Shown here one piece after another: positions 1-6,735 of a DNA stretch of 11,074 nt. Position numbers and translations under genes: made by a program. The number at the start of each line of letters is the position of its first letter. Positions within the stretch are counted from its first letter, which is position 1. The notes under the pieces were generated by a model, which saw nothing but the letters and a program-made list of their open reading frames with translations, did not search any database and was not told the DNA's origin. The stretch is from Verrucomicrobia bacterium UBA6775 (lineage in GTDB: Bacteria > Verrucomicrobiota > Verrucomicrobiia > Limisphaerales > UBA1096), in the NCBI GenBank assembly GCA_002453165.1, contig DKGH01000205.1:33414-44487 (forward strand), given 5' to 3'.

Positions 1-624
1 GGCCCACGCAAGCGGCTCACGCCCTACGCCATTCGCGACACGGCGCTATTCACCAGCGACCTGATCGTCGGGAAAATCGGAGGCCCCTCGGTCAAGCCGT
101 ACATGCCTCCCGGCATCTGGAAAAGCATCTCCAACGCCGCCTACAAACAGGACAAAGGCGACAAGCTTTACCGACGCGGCATGTACACCTACTGGCGCCG
201 CACATTGCCGCCGCCCACGATGATGACCTTCAACGCCGCCGCCCGTGAGATATGCACCGTCCGCAACGACCTTACCACCACCCCGCTGCAGGCGTTGACG
301 TTGTTGAACAACAAGACTTTCGTGGAGTCCGCCCGGTTCCTCGCCGAGCGGATGTTGCGCAGGGCTGACAAACCGTCCGATCGCATCGCGTGGGCATTCC
401 GCTCCGTGACCAGTCGCGCCCCTGCCCCCGCCGAGATGGATTTGCTTTTGGCCGACTTGAAATTGTTCGAGGAGGAATTTTCCAACGACCTCGGCTCAGC
501 GAAAAAACTATTAAAAATCGGGGAGAGAAAAGCGGACGCCAACATGCCCCCAGCCAAGCTTGCCGCCTACACGCTCATCGCCAACACCCTCCTCAACCTA
601 GACGAAGCCATCATGCAAAACTGA
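1..624 (+). CDS. DUF1553 (PSD1-type) protein, 3' end only
   Basis: The reading frame is open from base 1, so the start lies left of the window; about 207 C-terminal residues are visible. The stretch IGGPSVKPYMPPGIW, then RRGMYTYWRRTLPPPTMMTF, then ICTVRNDLTTTPLQALTLLN matches the conserved C-terminal core of DUF1553 as I know it. The tail AAYTLIANTLLNLDEAIMQN is the usual family ending. Full-length members are large exported proteins, often with an N-terminal cytochrome-c-like (PSD1) and DUF1549 part; those parts are outside the window, so whether this one binds haem cannot be judged. Its biochemical role is not established. It is followed at 828 by a DUF1501 gene, the standard partner in planctomycetes and Verrucomicrobia, but a 203-bp spacer with a large inverted repeat separates the two. 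Family assignment is firm; function is unknown. Confidence 0.93.
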   Translation, partial: GPRKRLTPYAIRDTALFTSDLIVGKIGGPSVKPYMPPGIWKSISNAAYKQDKGDKLYRRGMYTYWRRTLPPPTMMTFNAAAREICTVRNDLTTTPLQALTLLNNKTFVESARFLAERMLRRADKPSDRIAWAFRSVTSRAPAPAEMDLLLADLKLFEEEFSNDLGSAKKLLKIGERKADANMPPAKLAAYTLIANTLLNLDEAIMQN

Positions 625-655
625 GATGAATACCGTACCAAAACGAATCCTAATA

Positions 656-803
656 TGGAGTGCGCCGGCAGAGCGGAGCGGCGACGGCGCTTTGGAAATA
701 TCCGGTGTCCTGTTCTCGGTTCTCGGTGCGCGGTTAAAAACTAAACCGAGAACTGAGAACCCAAAAAAGCGGTGTCGCCGCTTCGCTCTACCACCGCAGT
801 CCA
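656..803. repeat. Nested inverted-repeat (REP/MITE-like) element
   Basis: Two pairs of arms are nested. The outer arms, 656-693 and 766-803, pair over about 38 positions with around six mismatches and one G-T pair; the core AGCGGCGAC at 677-685 faces GTCGCCGCT at 774-782. The inner arms, 712-727 (GTTCTCGGTTCTCGGT) and 745-760 (ACCGAGAACTGAGAAC), pair over 16 positions with one mismatch around a 17-nt loop. The whole is a near-palindrome of about 150 bp filling most of the gap between the DUF1553 stop and the DUF1501 start. As RNA it would form a long hairpin. Short open frames exist on both strands here, but they follow from the symmetry and are not coding. I recall similar GC-rich repeats in verrucomicrobial genomes, but cannot confirm that here. 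It could be a mobile hairpin element, a transcript stabiliser or an attenuator. Confidence 0.8.
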
Positions 804-827
804 AAGAATCACCAACATTTAAAGCCT

Positions 828-2273
828 GTGAATTCGCCTGACCAAATTCAAACCCAACAAACCCGGCGGGCTTATCTTGGGCGCAGCACGCTTGGGTTGG
901 GCGCGATGGCGCTGGGTTCGCTGCTCAACGGCCATGCGGCCATGCGCAACGCCATCGATGGCCTGGCCGACCTGCCCCACTTCGCGCCCAAGGCCAAGCG
1001 GGTGATTTATCTTTTTCAATCCGGCGGCCCGTCGCAGCTCGACCTGTTCGACCACAAACCGCACTTGGCCAAGCGCTTCGGCGAAGAGGTGCCGGAATCC
1101 ATTTACCCGGCCGAGCGCAAGACGACGATGACGTCCGGCCAGAAGTCGTTCCCCTGTGCGCCCAGCACGCTGAAGTTCGCGCGGCAAGGCCAGGCGGGAA
1201 CGTGGCTGAGCGATGCCCTGCCGCACTTGGCCAAGCGCATCGACGACGTGTGCGTGATCAAGAGCATGCACACCGAGGCAATCAACCATGACCCGGCCGC
1301 GATGATGTTCCAGACCGGCTCGGTGATTCCCGGGCGGCCAAGCATGGGCGCTTGGGTTAGCTACGGCCTTGGCAGTGGCAACGCCAACCTTCCGTCATTC
1401 GTCGCACTGACCTCCAACGGACGCGGCAGAGCCGGCCAACCGCTGTACGACCGACTGTGGGGCGCGGGCTTTCTGCCGGGCCGGTTTCAGGGCGTGAAAT
1501 TTCGCGGTCAGGGCGATCCGATCCTTGACCTGTACAACCCGGCCGGCGTCACCCGCAACCAGCGGCGGCGCATGCTCGATTCACTGAACAAGCTCAACCA
1601 ACAGCAGGCCGACCGTTTCGACGATCCGGCCATCTCCACCCGCATCGCCCAGTACGAACTGGCGTTCCGGATGCAGATGAGTGTGCCGGAACTCATCGAC
1701 ATCCAGCGGGAGCCAAAACATCTTCTCGACGCCTACGGCCCCGACACCACCAAGGTGGGCACCTACGCGTACAACTGCCTGCTCGCGCGGCGACTGGCCG
1801 AACGCGGGGTGCGATTCATCCAGCTTTACCATCGTGGCTGGGACGCCCACGGCGATGCGCCAAAGCAGGTCCGTCGCCAGTGCCTCGACACAGATCAACC
1901 CACCACCGCCCTGCTACAGGATCTCAAGCAGCGCGGAATGCTCGAGGACACGCTCGTCGTCTGGGGTGGCGAATTCGGCCGCACGGTCTATTGTCAGGGC
2001 AAACTCACAGACAAGGTTTACGGGCGAGACCATCACCCGAACTGTTTTGCCTACTGGCTGGCCGGCGGCGGTGTGCGCGGCGGCATCACCCACGGCGAGA
2101 CGGATGACTACAGTGTCAACATCGCTGAGAAGCCGGTACACGTCCACGATCTGCAGGCCACCATCCTGCACCAGCTCGGCATCCACCACGAACGCCTCAC
2201 CTTCCGTCATCAGGGCCGCTACTATCGGCTCACAGACGTCCACGGCAAAGTGGTGCACGACGTGTTGACGTGA
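828..2273 (+). CDS. DUF1501 family exported protein (paralogue 1)
   Basis: This 481-aa protein starts at a GTG and begins with a Tat-type leader (QTRRAYLGRSTLGLGAMALG, residues 11-30). DUF1501 belongs to the alkaline phosphatase/sulfatase fold clan. Conserved motifs, in order: GGPSQLDLFD (66-75), HTEAINHDPA (148-157), GWDAHGD (337-343), WGGEFGRT (379-386), GRDHHP (399-404) and VHDLQATILH (439-448), followed by the usual ending LTDVHGKVVHDVL. The Asp and His residues in these motifs are probable metal ligands by analogy with the clan; no enzymatic activity has been established for the family to my knowledge. There is no clear Shine-Dalgarno site before the GTG, but the leader sits directly after it and no better start is seen. 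Length matches the family. It follows a DUF1553 gene, the normal pairing, and is close to the third DUF1501 copy at 9637. Confidence 0.95.
   Translation: MNSPDQIQTQQTRRAYLGRSTLGLGAMALGSLLNGHAAMRNAIDGLADLPHFAPKAKRVIYLFQSGGPSQLDLFDHKPHLAKRFGEEVPESIYPAERKTTMTSGQKSFPCAPSTLKFARQGQAGTWLSDALPHLAKRIDDVCVIKSMHTEAINHDPAAMMFQTGSVIPGRPSMGAWVSYGLGSGNANLPSFVALTSNGRGRAGQPLYDRLWGAGFLPGRFQGVKFRGQGDPILDLYNPAGVTRNQRRRMLDSLNKLNQQQADRFDDPAISTRIAQYELAFRMQMSVPELIDIQREPKHLLDAYGPDTTKVGTYAYNCLLARRLAERGVRFIQLYHRGWDAHGDAPKQVRRQCLDTDQPTTALLQDLKQRGMLEDTLVVWGGEFGRTVYCQGKLTDKVYGRDHHPNCFAYWLAGGGVRGGITHGETDDYSVNIAEKPVHVHDLQATILHQLGIHHERLTFRHQGRYYRLTDVHGKVVHDVLT
1059..1238. repeat. Two CTTGGCCAAG copies inside the DUF1501 gene
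   Basis: The 18-mer CCGCACTTGGCCAAGCGC occurs exactly twice, at 1059-1076 and 1221-1238, and encodes PHLAKR both times. Each contains the 10-bp palindrome CTTGGCCAAG (1064-1073 and 1226-1235). The second falls in a well-conserved DUF1501 stretch (LPHLAKR), so protein constraint alone could explain this pair, unlike the copies elsewhere in the window. Confidence 0.6.
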
Positions 2274-2314
2274 TGGAATACGATCGTGCCGCCAAGTTTT
2301 CATCCAACAAACCA

Positions 2315-3220
2315 ATGACCTTGTTTCGATACACGCTCGTTTTGTTTTTCGCTTTCACAACCACCGGAGCGGAGCAATTGAAGGTACTGAATTACAATGT
2401 GTTCAACAGCCATCGCCACGGCAAAAGCTACGAGGCCGCGGTGAAGTGGGTGAACACGGTGAAGCCGGACATTGCCGGTTGGCAGGAATTGGTCGGATGG
2501 AACGAGGCCAAACTGAAGAAATTGGCGAACGACTGGCATCATCCTCACGCGGCAGCACTGAAGAGTGGCGGGTACAACATCGGGCTGACGAGTCGCACAC
2601 CGATCGAGGTTGTTGCGCGGCACCAAAAGGGATTCTGGCATGGATATTTGCACTGCCGCACGGCGGGGTTGGATGTGATCGTGTGCCATCTTTGGCCGGG
2701 CGGGGTGCGTCAGCAGATGGGCGAGGCGAACCATTTGCACGCCCTTGTCACCAGGCTGCACAAGGAGGGTCGCGAGGTGATATTGATGGGCGACTTCAAC
2801 GCGCACGCGGCCAGCGACAAGGCGTGGCTGGACAAGCAGCAACCGTTGCTGGAGCGGCGTTCGTCGGGTGATGCGAAGAAACGCCCGGAGGACCGGTTTA
2901 TCGTCAACGGCAAATACACATTCCCGATCATGAACCGCATTCTCGAGGCGCCGCTGCACGATGTGGTGCGGACAAAATTCGACATAAAACACCCGAAGCC
3001 TACTCACGCACAATGCCTGATGATCGCCTCATACCCCACTCGTGTGTTGGGACATGTGAAGACTGTGGAGCTGCAGCGCGGGTTTCTGGAGCGAATCGAT
3101 TTCATCCTCACAACTCCCGGCTTAGCCAAGCGCTGTATTTCGGCGGGAGTCGCCCGTAAGCCTGCGGTGCTGGAAACCATCAGTGACCACTATCCAGTGA
3201 TCGCAGTTTTCAAAAAATGA
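2315..3220 (+). CDS. Exported endonuclease/exonuclease/phosphatase family protein
   Basis: This is a 301-aa protein of the endonuclease/exonuclease/phosphatase (EEP) superfamily, metal-dependent enzymes that cut phosphodiester or phosphomonoester bonds in nucleic acids, inositol phosphates or phospholipids. Superfamily signatures, in order: LNYNVFN (25-31, metal-binding Asn), WQEL (56-59, metal-binding Glu58), GDFNAH (159-164), RIDFIL (260-265) and the terminal SDHYPV (290-295) with the catalytic Asp-His pair, so it should be active. I chose ATG 2315 because it opens a clean Sec signal peptide (MTLFRYTLVLFFAFTTTGA); the frame extends to a GTG at 2270, which would place hydrophilic residues ahead of the signal. 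It lies 41 bp after the DUF1501 stop and its own stop overlaps the next start by ATGA, so it is probably cotranscribed. Export argues against a DNA-repair role; substrate is unknown. Confidence 0.88.
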   Translation: MTLFRYTLVLFFAFTTTGAEQLKVLNYNVFNSHRHGKSYEAAVKWVNTVKPDIAGWQELVGWNEAKLKKLANDWHHPHAAALKSGGYNIGLTSRTPIEVVARHQKGFWHGYLHCRTAGLDVIVCHLWPGGVRQQMGEANHLHALVTRLHKEGREVILMGDFNAHAASDKAWLDKQQPLLERRSSGDAKKRPEDRFIVNGKYTFPIMNRILEAPLHDVVRTKFDIKHPKPTHAQCLMIASYPTRVLGHVKTVELQRGFLERIDFILTTPGLAKRCISAGVARKPAVLETISDHYPVIAVFKK

Positions 3221-3336
3221 GCACACGCAATCGAACTGGCATCCTCGCGCTGAGGCTGATTTTACCGACGTTCTCCCCGGCAGCGAGCGAATACTCGGTG
3301 GTGGTCTCCAAGACCACGTATGCTGACGAAGTTTGA
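3217..3336 (+). pseudogene. N-terminal remnant of a secreted protein
   Basis: A 39-codon frame starts at ATG 3217, overlapping the preceding stop as ATGA, the usual sign of translational coupling, and ends at TGA 3334-3336. It encodes a signal-peptide-like start (RTGILALRLILPTFSPAAS) and then EYSVVVSKTTYADEV. Synonymous positions are GC-rich, as in the neighbouring genes, so it was probably coding. The segment YSVVVSKTTYADEV resembles, from memory, the mature start of a family of long secreted PVC-group proteins; if so, several hundred residues are missing. The TGA reads TGACAGCCG, one base away from TGG. A single extra T in the GTTTG run would instead join this frame to the next fragment as one 110-codon gene. 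It could alternatively be a genuine small secreted peptide. Confidence 0.5.
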
Positions 3337-3545
3337 CAGCCGGTCGGAACTTTTCGGGCGAAGAAAATCCATCCGCCACCGCCGCCCAACAAGCCGGACA
3401 ATGGAGCTGGGGCCACGGCGACTTGGTCGATCGCGTGCTCGCCGCCATCGCCAAGGAGCAGAACTTGCTGCTTGTGCACACCGATACCGTTTTGAAAAAA
3501 CTCACCGGGTTCCCGCAAAAATATTTCCCCAATGTCACGGAATGA
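3327..3545 (+). pseudogene. C-terminal coding remnant, shifted frame
   Basis: This frame opens after a TGA at 3324-3326 and closes at TGA 3543-3545. Its only early start is TTG 3333, which would give 70 aa. It reads TAGRNFSGEENP, then QWSWGHGDLVDRVLAAIAKE, then LLLVHTDTVLKKLTG and KYFPNVTE. GC-rich third positions (for example GGC CAC GGC GAC TTG GTC) show real coding character. The amphipathic helix followed by a LLLVHTD strand looks like the last alpha/beta unit of a larger enzyme, but I cannot name the family. It overlaps the 3217 fragment in another frame. A one-base shift could have split a single gene, or an internal deletion may have joined two pieces. It has no Shine-Dalgarno site and no signal of its own, so independent expression is doubtful. 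Confidence 0.5.
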
Positions 3546-3568
3546 AAATAGCCGGACGAGTTTGCGGT

Positions 3569-3596
3569 TTTTTCGACGAACGCCCGGTGTTAGGTT
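3569..3596 (+). promoter_or_regulatory. Possible promoter just before the sulfatase
   Basis: In the 58-bp gap before ATG 3604 there is a T-rich hexamer TTTTTC (3569-3574), a 16-bp spacer and TAGGTT (3591-3596), a weak match to -35 and -10 boxes. The -10 would lie only 7 bp before the ATG, giving an almost leaderless transcript; no Shine-Dalgarno site is present. This is a pattern guess, and read-through from upstream is equally possible. Confidence 0.25.
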
Positions 3597-3603
3597 GACG
3601 CCG

Positions 3604-5148
3604 ATGAGGCACGTTTTCTTTTTCTTGCTGATCGCTTCCGGGGCATCGGCAGCAGATCGTCCGAACATCCTGTTCCTGTTTTCTGACGACCACGCGATCA
3701 AGGCAATCTCGGCCTATGGCGGGCCGTTGGCCAAGGTGGCGCCGACGCCACACATCGACCGACTGGCCAAGGAAGGATCGGTATTTTTAAACTCATTCTG
3801 TGCGAACTCAATCTGCGGGCCATCGCGCGCAACGATCCTGACCGGCAAGCACAGCCACAAAAATGGCTTCATGCGGAACGGGAACAAGTTCAACCCCGAC
3901 CAATGGACGGTGGCCAAGGAGTTGCAAAAGGGCGGCTATCACACGGCGGTGATCGGCAAATGGCATCTGAACACCACGCCGCAGGGATTCGATTATTGGG
4001 AAGTGCTGCCCGGGCAGGGCAGCTATTACAATCCGGTATTCATCCAGCAGGACAACTCACGCAAGCGTTTCGAGGGTTACGCGACGGACATCACCACAGA
4101 CAAGGCGATCGCGTGGCTTGAAAACCGCGAGGCTGACAACAAAAAGAAACCGTTTTTCCTGATGTGCCAGCACAAGGCGCCGCATCGAACCTTCGCGCCT
4201 GCGCTGCGCCACCTGGGGGCGTTTGATGACGTGGAGATTCCCGAGCCGGAGACACTGTTTGATGACTACAAAAATCGCAGCGCGACGCTGGCCGGCAACG
4301 AGATGGAGATCGACCGGCACTTCGACTGGGCGTACGACGCCAAGGTGCGCAAGGACGAACGTGGCGATGTGAAGCTGCCCAAGCCGGATCGCTACGGCAC
4401 ACCGGAGTACAACCGCATGACGCCCGCGCAAAAGGCCAAGTGGGTCTCGCACTTCGGCCCGCGCAACAAGGCGTTTCTTGCGGAATTCGCCGGCGGCAAA
4501 ATGAGCCAGAAGGACTTGGTACGCTGGAAGTATCGTCGCTACATGCGCAACTACCTCGGCACGGTAAAGGCCGTGGACGAAAGCGTCGGCCGTATGCTGA
4601 AGTACCTCGATGACAACGGCCTCGCGAAAAACACAATCGTCATTTACTCGTCAGATCAGGGCTTTTTCCTTGGCGAACATGGCTGGTACGACAAGCGCTG
4701 GATGTTCGAGGAATCCTTCCGCATGCCCTTCCTCATCCGCTGGCCCGGAGTCATTCAGCCCGGCTCCAAGCCGAAGCAGTTGATCCAGAATATCGACTAC
4801 GCCCCGACGTTTCTTGAAGCGGCCGGGCTCGAGACTCCCGCCGAGGTGCAGGGCCGATCACTGTTGACACTCTTCAAGGGCAACAGCAGTGGCTGGCGAA
4901 AATCGCTCTACTATTCCTATTACGAATTCGGCGAACACCGCGTGCCTCGACACTTTGGCGTACGCACGGCGCGGCACAAACTGATGTACTTCCCCAAGGA
5001 TGATGAGTGGAACCTGTTCGATCTTAAGACCGACCCGCACGAGATGAAAAGCGTCCACGCCGATCCGGCCTACGCCAAAACACGCAACCGATTAACGCGG
5101 GAGTTTCATCGTCTGCGCGAACAGTTCGATGCGCCGGCGATTGAGTAA
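3604..5148 (+). CDS. Secreted formylglycine-dependent sulfatase
   Basis: This 514-aa arylsulfatase-family (type I) enzyme hydrolyses sulfate esters, most likely on a sulfated polysaccharide. The signal peptide MRHVFFFLLIASGASA precedes the mature start ADRPNILFLFSDDH, whose Asp28-Asp29 are metal ligands. The signature CGPSRATILTG (71-81) contains Cys71, the residue converted to formylglycine by a maturase not in this window. The motif HKAPHR (190-195) and SDQGFFLGEHGWYDKRW (350-366) supply further metal and substrate residues; Gln352 replaces the Asn common in many sulfatases, a normal variant. The C-terminal EWNLFDLKTDPHEMK (468-482) is typical. Length is normal. An in-frame ATG at 3532 would add 24 arginine-rich residues before the signal and overlap the preceding remnant, so ATG 3604 is preferred. 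Substrate class cannot be read off, though the DQGFFLGEHGWYDKRW form is common in polysaccharide sulfatases. Confidence 0.95.
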   Translation: MRHVFFFLLIASGASAADRPNILFLFSDDHAIKAISAYGGPLAKVAPTPHIDRLAKEGSVFLNSFCANSICGPSRATILTGKHSHKNGFMRNGNKFNPDQWTVAKELQKGGYHTAVIGKWHLNTTPQGFDYWEVLPGQGSYYNPVFIQQDNSRKRFEGYATDITTDKAIAWLENREADNKKKPFFLMCQHKAPHRTFAPALRHLGAFDDVEIPEPETLFDDYKNRSATLAGNEMEIDRHFDWAYDAKVRKDERGDVKLPKPDRYGTPEYNRMTPAQKAKWVSHFGPRNKAFLAEFAGGKMSQKDLVRWKYRRYMRNYLGTVKAVDESVGRMLKYLDDNGLAKNTIVIYSSDQGFFLGEHGWYDKRWMFEESFRMPFLIRWPGVIQPGSKPKQLIQNIDYAPTFLEAAGLETPAEVQGRSLLTLFKGNSSGWRKSLYYSYYEFGEHRVPRHFGVRTARHKLMYFPKDDEWNLFDLKTDPHEMKSVHADPAYAKTRNRLTREFHRLREQFDAPAIE

Positions 5149-5157
5149 AACGGAATG

Positions 5158-5171
5158 CGCTTGGCCAAGCG
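5158..5171. repeat. Perfect 14-bp palindrome CGCTTGGCCAAGCG, convergent gap
   Basis: This exact self-complementary 14-mer lies in the 29-bp gap between the stop of the rightward sulfatase (5148) and the stop of the leftward LolA-like gene (5178). As RNA it would give a 5-bp stem with a GGCC loop, without an adjoining U-tract, so it is not a standard intrinsic terminator. The same 14-mer fills the other convergent gap at 9622. Confidence 0.9.
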
Positions 5172-5177
5172 AACGGG

Positions 5178-6017
5178 TCACGACTCCGGCTCCTCGCGCT
5201 CGGTGCGCTCAAAGTCGGTGGAAAGACTCTCCATCCGGAACTGGTACGTTTTCCACGCAACGCGAACGTCAAAGTGGGCGTTCACTTTTTCGTCGACCCA
5301 TGTGTCCTTGGCCAGGCGTTTTTGCGTGACGCCAATGTTGATGGTCTTGATCGCCCCGGCGAGTCCCCCGAGAAAATTCACCGGCTTGAGCAGCTTGGTG
5401 CTGAGTTGCGAAATCTGAAACTCCTCCCGGTCGATCCAGACCTTGGTTTCCAGTTGATCCATGATCCGATTCACGGTTCGGCTTTTGTGTTTGTGTTTTG
5501 GGTTGGGTTTGAGGTCGATCACGAAGGCGTCCCGGCCGTTCACCTTTTCCACGCCGACGAGCTTGGGTGTGAATTTTTCCTCAAAGAGATCGACGTTGCG
5601 CGTGACGAGATTTTCATTTTGTTTTTTCGGATCACCCTCCTTGCGCTTGTTCAGGTAACGCCGCTGGCGCTCCTGGTGTTTTTTGTACTCACGATACCGT
5701 TCCCGCTTCGATGCCGGACGGCCATTGACCATTCGTAGCTTCTGATCGCGATCGTCGGTGTACGCACGGTAGGTCTTGCTGTTTCTCCCGACGACATTGC
5801 CCTTGGCATCGAGTTCGTCGAACGAAGCCTTGCGGTAAAATTTGAATACCTCGTCGCCCTGCCCCGAGTGCTTGGAGGCCTCTCGCGTGCGTTCGATGAT
5901 CTGTTCCACCGTCAGGCCGTCGGTTTTTTCCGCAGCTACTCCCGCTTGGCCAAGCAGGGCAAAGACGAGGAGCGCTTGGCCAAGCGCGGTAACCGGTTGT
6001 TTGAATTTCAAACTCAT
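5178..6017 (-). CDS. Secreted LolA-like (outer-membrane lipoprotein-sorting type) protein
   Basis: This 279-aa protein has a Sec signal peptide (MSLKFKQPVTALGQALLVFA then LLGQAGVAA) and the mature start EKTDGLTVEQIIERTREA. The opening helix (about 35-50) followed by strand-rich sequence suggests a LolA/LppX-like half-barrel: FYRKASFDELDAKGNVV, YRAYTDDRDQKLRMVNGRPA, GRDAFVIDLKPNP, ETKVWIDREEFQISQLS. The middle (about 101-135) is very basic and probably a charged loop. Such proteins bind lipid or lipoprotein acyl chains in the periplasm; the ligand here is unknown. I chose ATG 6017 because it opens the signal peptide and lies 4 bp after the dioxygenase stop; the frame extends to 6131 only through sequence antisense in character and overlapping that gene. 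Two palindrome copies encode the LGQA repeats of the signal peptide. Last gene of a probable three-gene leftward operon. Confidence 0.75.
   Translation of the reverse strand: MSLKFKQPVTALGQALLVFALLGQAGVAAEKTDGLTVEQIIERTREASKHSGQGDEVFKFYRKASFDELDAKGNVVGRNSKTYRAYTDDRDQKLRMVNGRPASKRERYREYKKHQERQRRYLNKRKEGDPKKQNENLVTRNVDLFEEKFTPKLVGVEKVNGRDAFVIDLKPNPKHKHKSRTVNRIMDQLETKVWIDREEFQISQLSTKLLKPVNFLGGLAGAIKTINIGVTQKRLAKDTWVDEKVNAHFDVRVAWKTYQFRMESLSTDFERTEREEPES
5944..5987. repeat. Tandem pair of the GCTTGGCCAAGC palindrome
   Basis: The 12-bp palindrome GCTTGGCCAAGC (5944-5955) and the longest copy in the window, the 16-bp GCGCTTGGCCAAGCGC (5972-5987), lie 16 bp apart inside the signal-peptide coding part of the LolA-like gene. 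On the minus strand they encode ALGQA (residues 11-15) and LLGQA (21-25), a repeated peptide compatible with a hydrophobic leader. Confidence 0.9.
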
Positions 6018-6021
6018 TCGG

Positions 6022-6717
6022 TCAGGCAACAGCATTGATGACGATGTCGAACCGGCCGACGGTTGTATCCTTCTCCAGCCCTTTTTTCTGGCCGAACCCA
6101 TCGGCGATGGACTTGGCCAAGTCGGAACCAACCTGTGCGGCCGGCTTGAACTCGACCGTCACGCTTGGCCGATCCTTCTTCGGCACGTTGTTGTAGATGC
6201 CGTCCTTTTCATTGAGGGGATCGCCGGCAAAATAAATTTGCGTGGTCAGGTCTTCGAACCCGCGTCGGTAGACCTTGTAGTGGATGTGCGGCGGCCGCTG
6301 CCAATTTTCGCGCACCCCGTAGGCGGCCGGCTTGATGGTTTTGAAAGTGTAGTGCCCCTTTTTGTCGGTGACGCAGCGACCGAAAAATTGAAAGTTTACA
6401 TCCCGGTCGGCCTGACGCGGATCACCGGCGTGGTTGTAGATGCCGTTGTTGTCGGTCTGCCAGATTTCCACCAAGGCGAGTTCCACCGGTTTGCCTTCCT
6501 TGTCGTACACCGTGCCATGCACGTAGATGAATTTGCCGGCCGGTTTTTTCTTTGCACCCTGTACCCGGGTGAGGTCGTTGTCCATGTCCGGATAAAACGG
6601 CCCCTCGGTCTGGGCCGGGGTGACGGACTTGGCGGCCTGAGCCTCACTCGTGGCAGCCGAGCCGGCAACCAGAAATGAGCCGGCAAGGGCTTCGCGTCGT
6701 GTGAACTTATTTTTCAT
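6022..6717 (-). CDS. Exported intradiol ring-cleavage dioxygenase-like protein
   Basis: This 231-aa protein resembles the beta subunit of protocatechuate 3,4-dioxygenase, a non-haem Fe(III) enzyme that opens catechol-type rings between the two hydroxyls. TEGPFYP (37-43) is the typical start of the catalytic domain, WQTDNNGIYNH (86-96) carries the first Tyr ligand (Tyr94), and AAYGVRENWQRPPHIHYKVY (131-150) carries Tyr133, His144 and His146 with the neighbouring Arg141. All four expected iron ligands are present. A leader containing FTRREALAGSFLVAG (5-19) looks Tat-like, consistent with export of a folded metalloprotein. Classic catabolic members are cytoplasmic and act with pathway enzymes; none is nearby, so the substrate is unknown. 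It lies 39 bp after the 119-aa gene and 4 bp before the LolA-like start, so it is probably in an operon. No strong Shine-Dalgarno site is seen. Confidence 0.9.
   Translation of the reverse strand: MKNKFTRREALAGSFLVAGSAATSEAQAAKSVTPAQTEGPFYPDMDNDLTRVQGAKKKPAGKFIYVHGTVYDKEGKPVELALVEIWQTDNNGIYNHAGDPRQADRDVNFQFFGRCVTDKKGHYTFKTIKPAAYGVRENWQRPPHIHYKVYRRGFEDLTTQIYFAGDPLNEKDGIYNNVPKKDRPSVTVEFKPAAQVGSDLAKSIADGFGQKKGLEKDTTVGRFDIVINAVA
6110..6123. repeat. Variant 14-bp palindrome GACTTGGCCAAGTC
   Basis: This copy shares the CTTGGCCAAG core (6112-6121), but both flanks are changed together so that it remains a perfect 14-bp palindrome. It lies in the dioxygenase gene, where it encodes DLAK near residues 199-202. 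The matched change on both sides suggests that symmetry itself may be kept. Confidence 0.7.
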
Positions 6718-6735
6718 TGCAGCAATGTTGTCGAT

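Noticed and set aside
626..841. Short open frames on both strands over the inverted repeat
   Set aside because: The two translations mirror each other because the DNA is palindromic; there is no start signal or domain.
2300..3013. Long minus-strand open frame (237 codons) opposite the EEP gene
   Set aside because: It is antisense to a gene with a full set of catalytic motifs and its translation has no recognisable domain; high GC makes long antisense frames common.
3532..3603. Upstream ATG extending the sulfatase by 24 residues
   Set aside because: It would put an arginine-rich stretch before a clean signal peptide and overlap the preceding coding remnant.
5158..5171. Palindrome as an ordinary Rho-independent terminator
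   Set aside because: The stem is only 5 bp and no U-tract adjoins it on either strand; copies also lie inside coding regions.
5274..5738. Plus-strand open frame (154 codons) rich in Phe and Val
   Set aside because: It is the antisense shadow of the charged LolA-like protein; Lys and Glu codons read backwards give Phe and Leu.
6018..6131. N-terminal extension of the LolA-like frame
   Set aside because: It overlaps the dioxygenase C-terminal coding region and precedes a good signal peptide that starts at ATG 6017.
5842..6678. Plus-strand open frame (278 codons) opposite the dioxygenase and LolA-like genes
   Set aside because: The minus strand has all iron ligands, leaders and tight gene spacing here; the plus frame crosses both genes without a domain of its own.
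6715..6727. CATTGCAGCAATG dyad over the dioxygenase start codon
   Set aside because: The 6-bp arms around one base cannot form a stable hairpin, and no second copy is seen.
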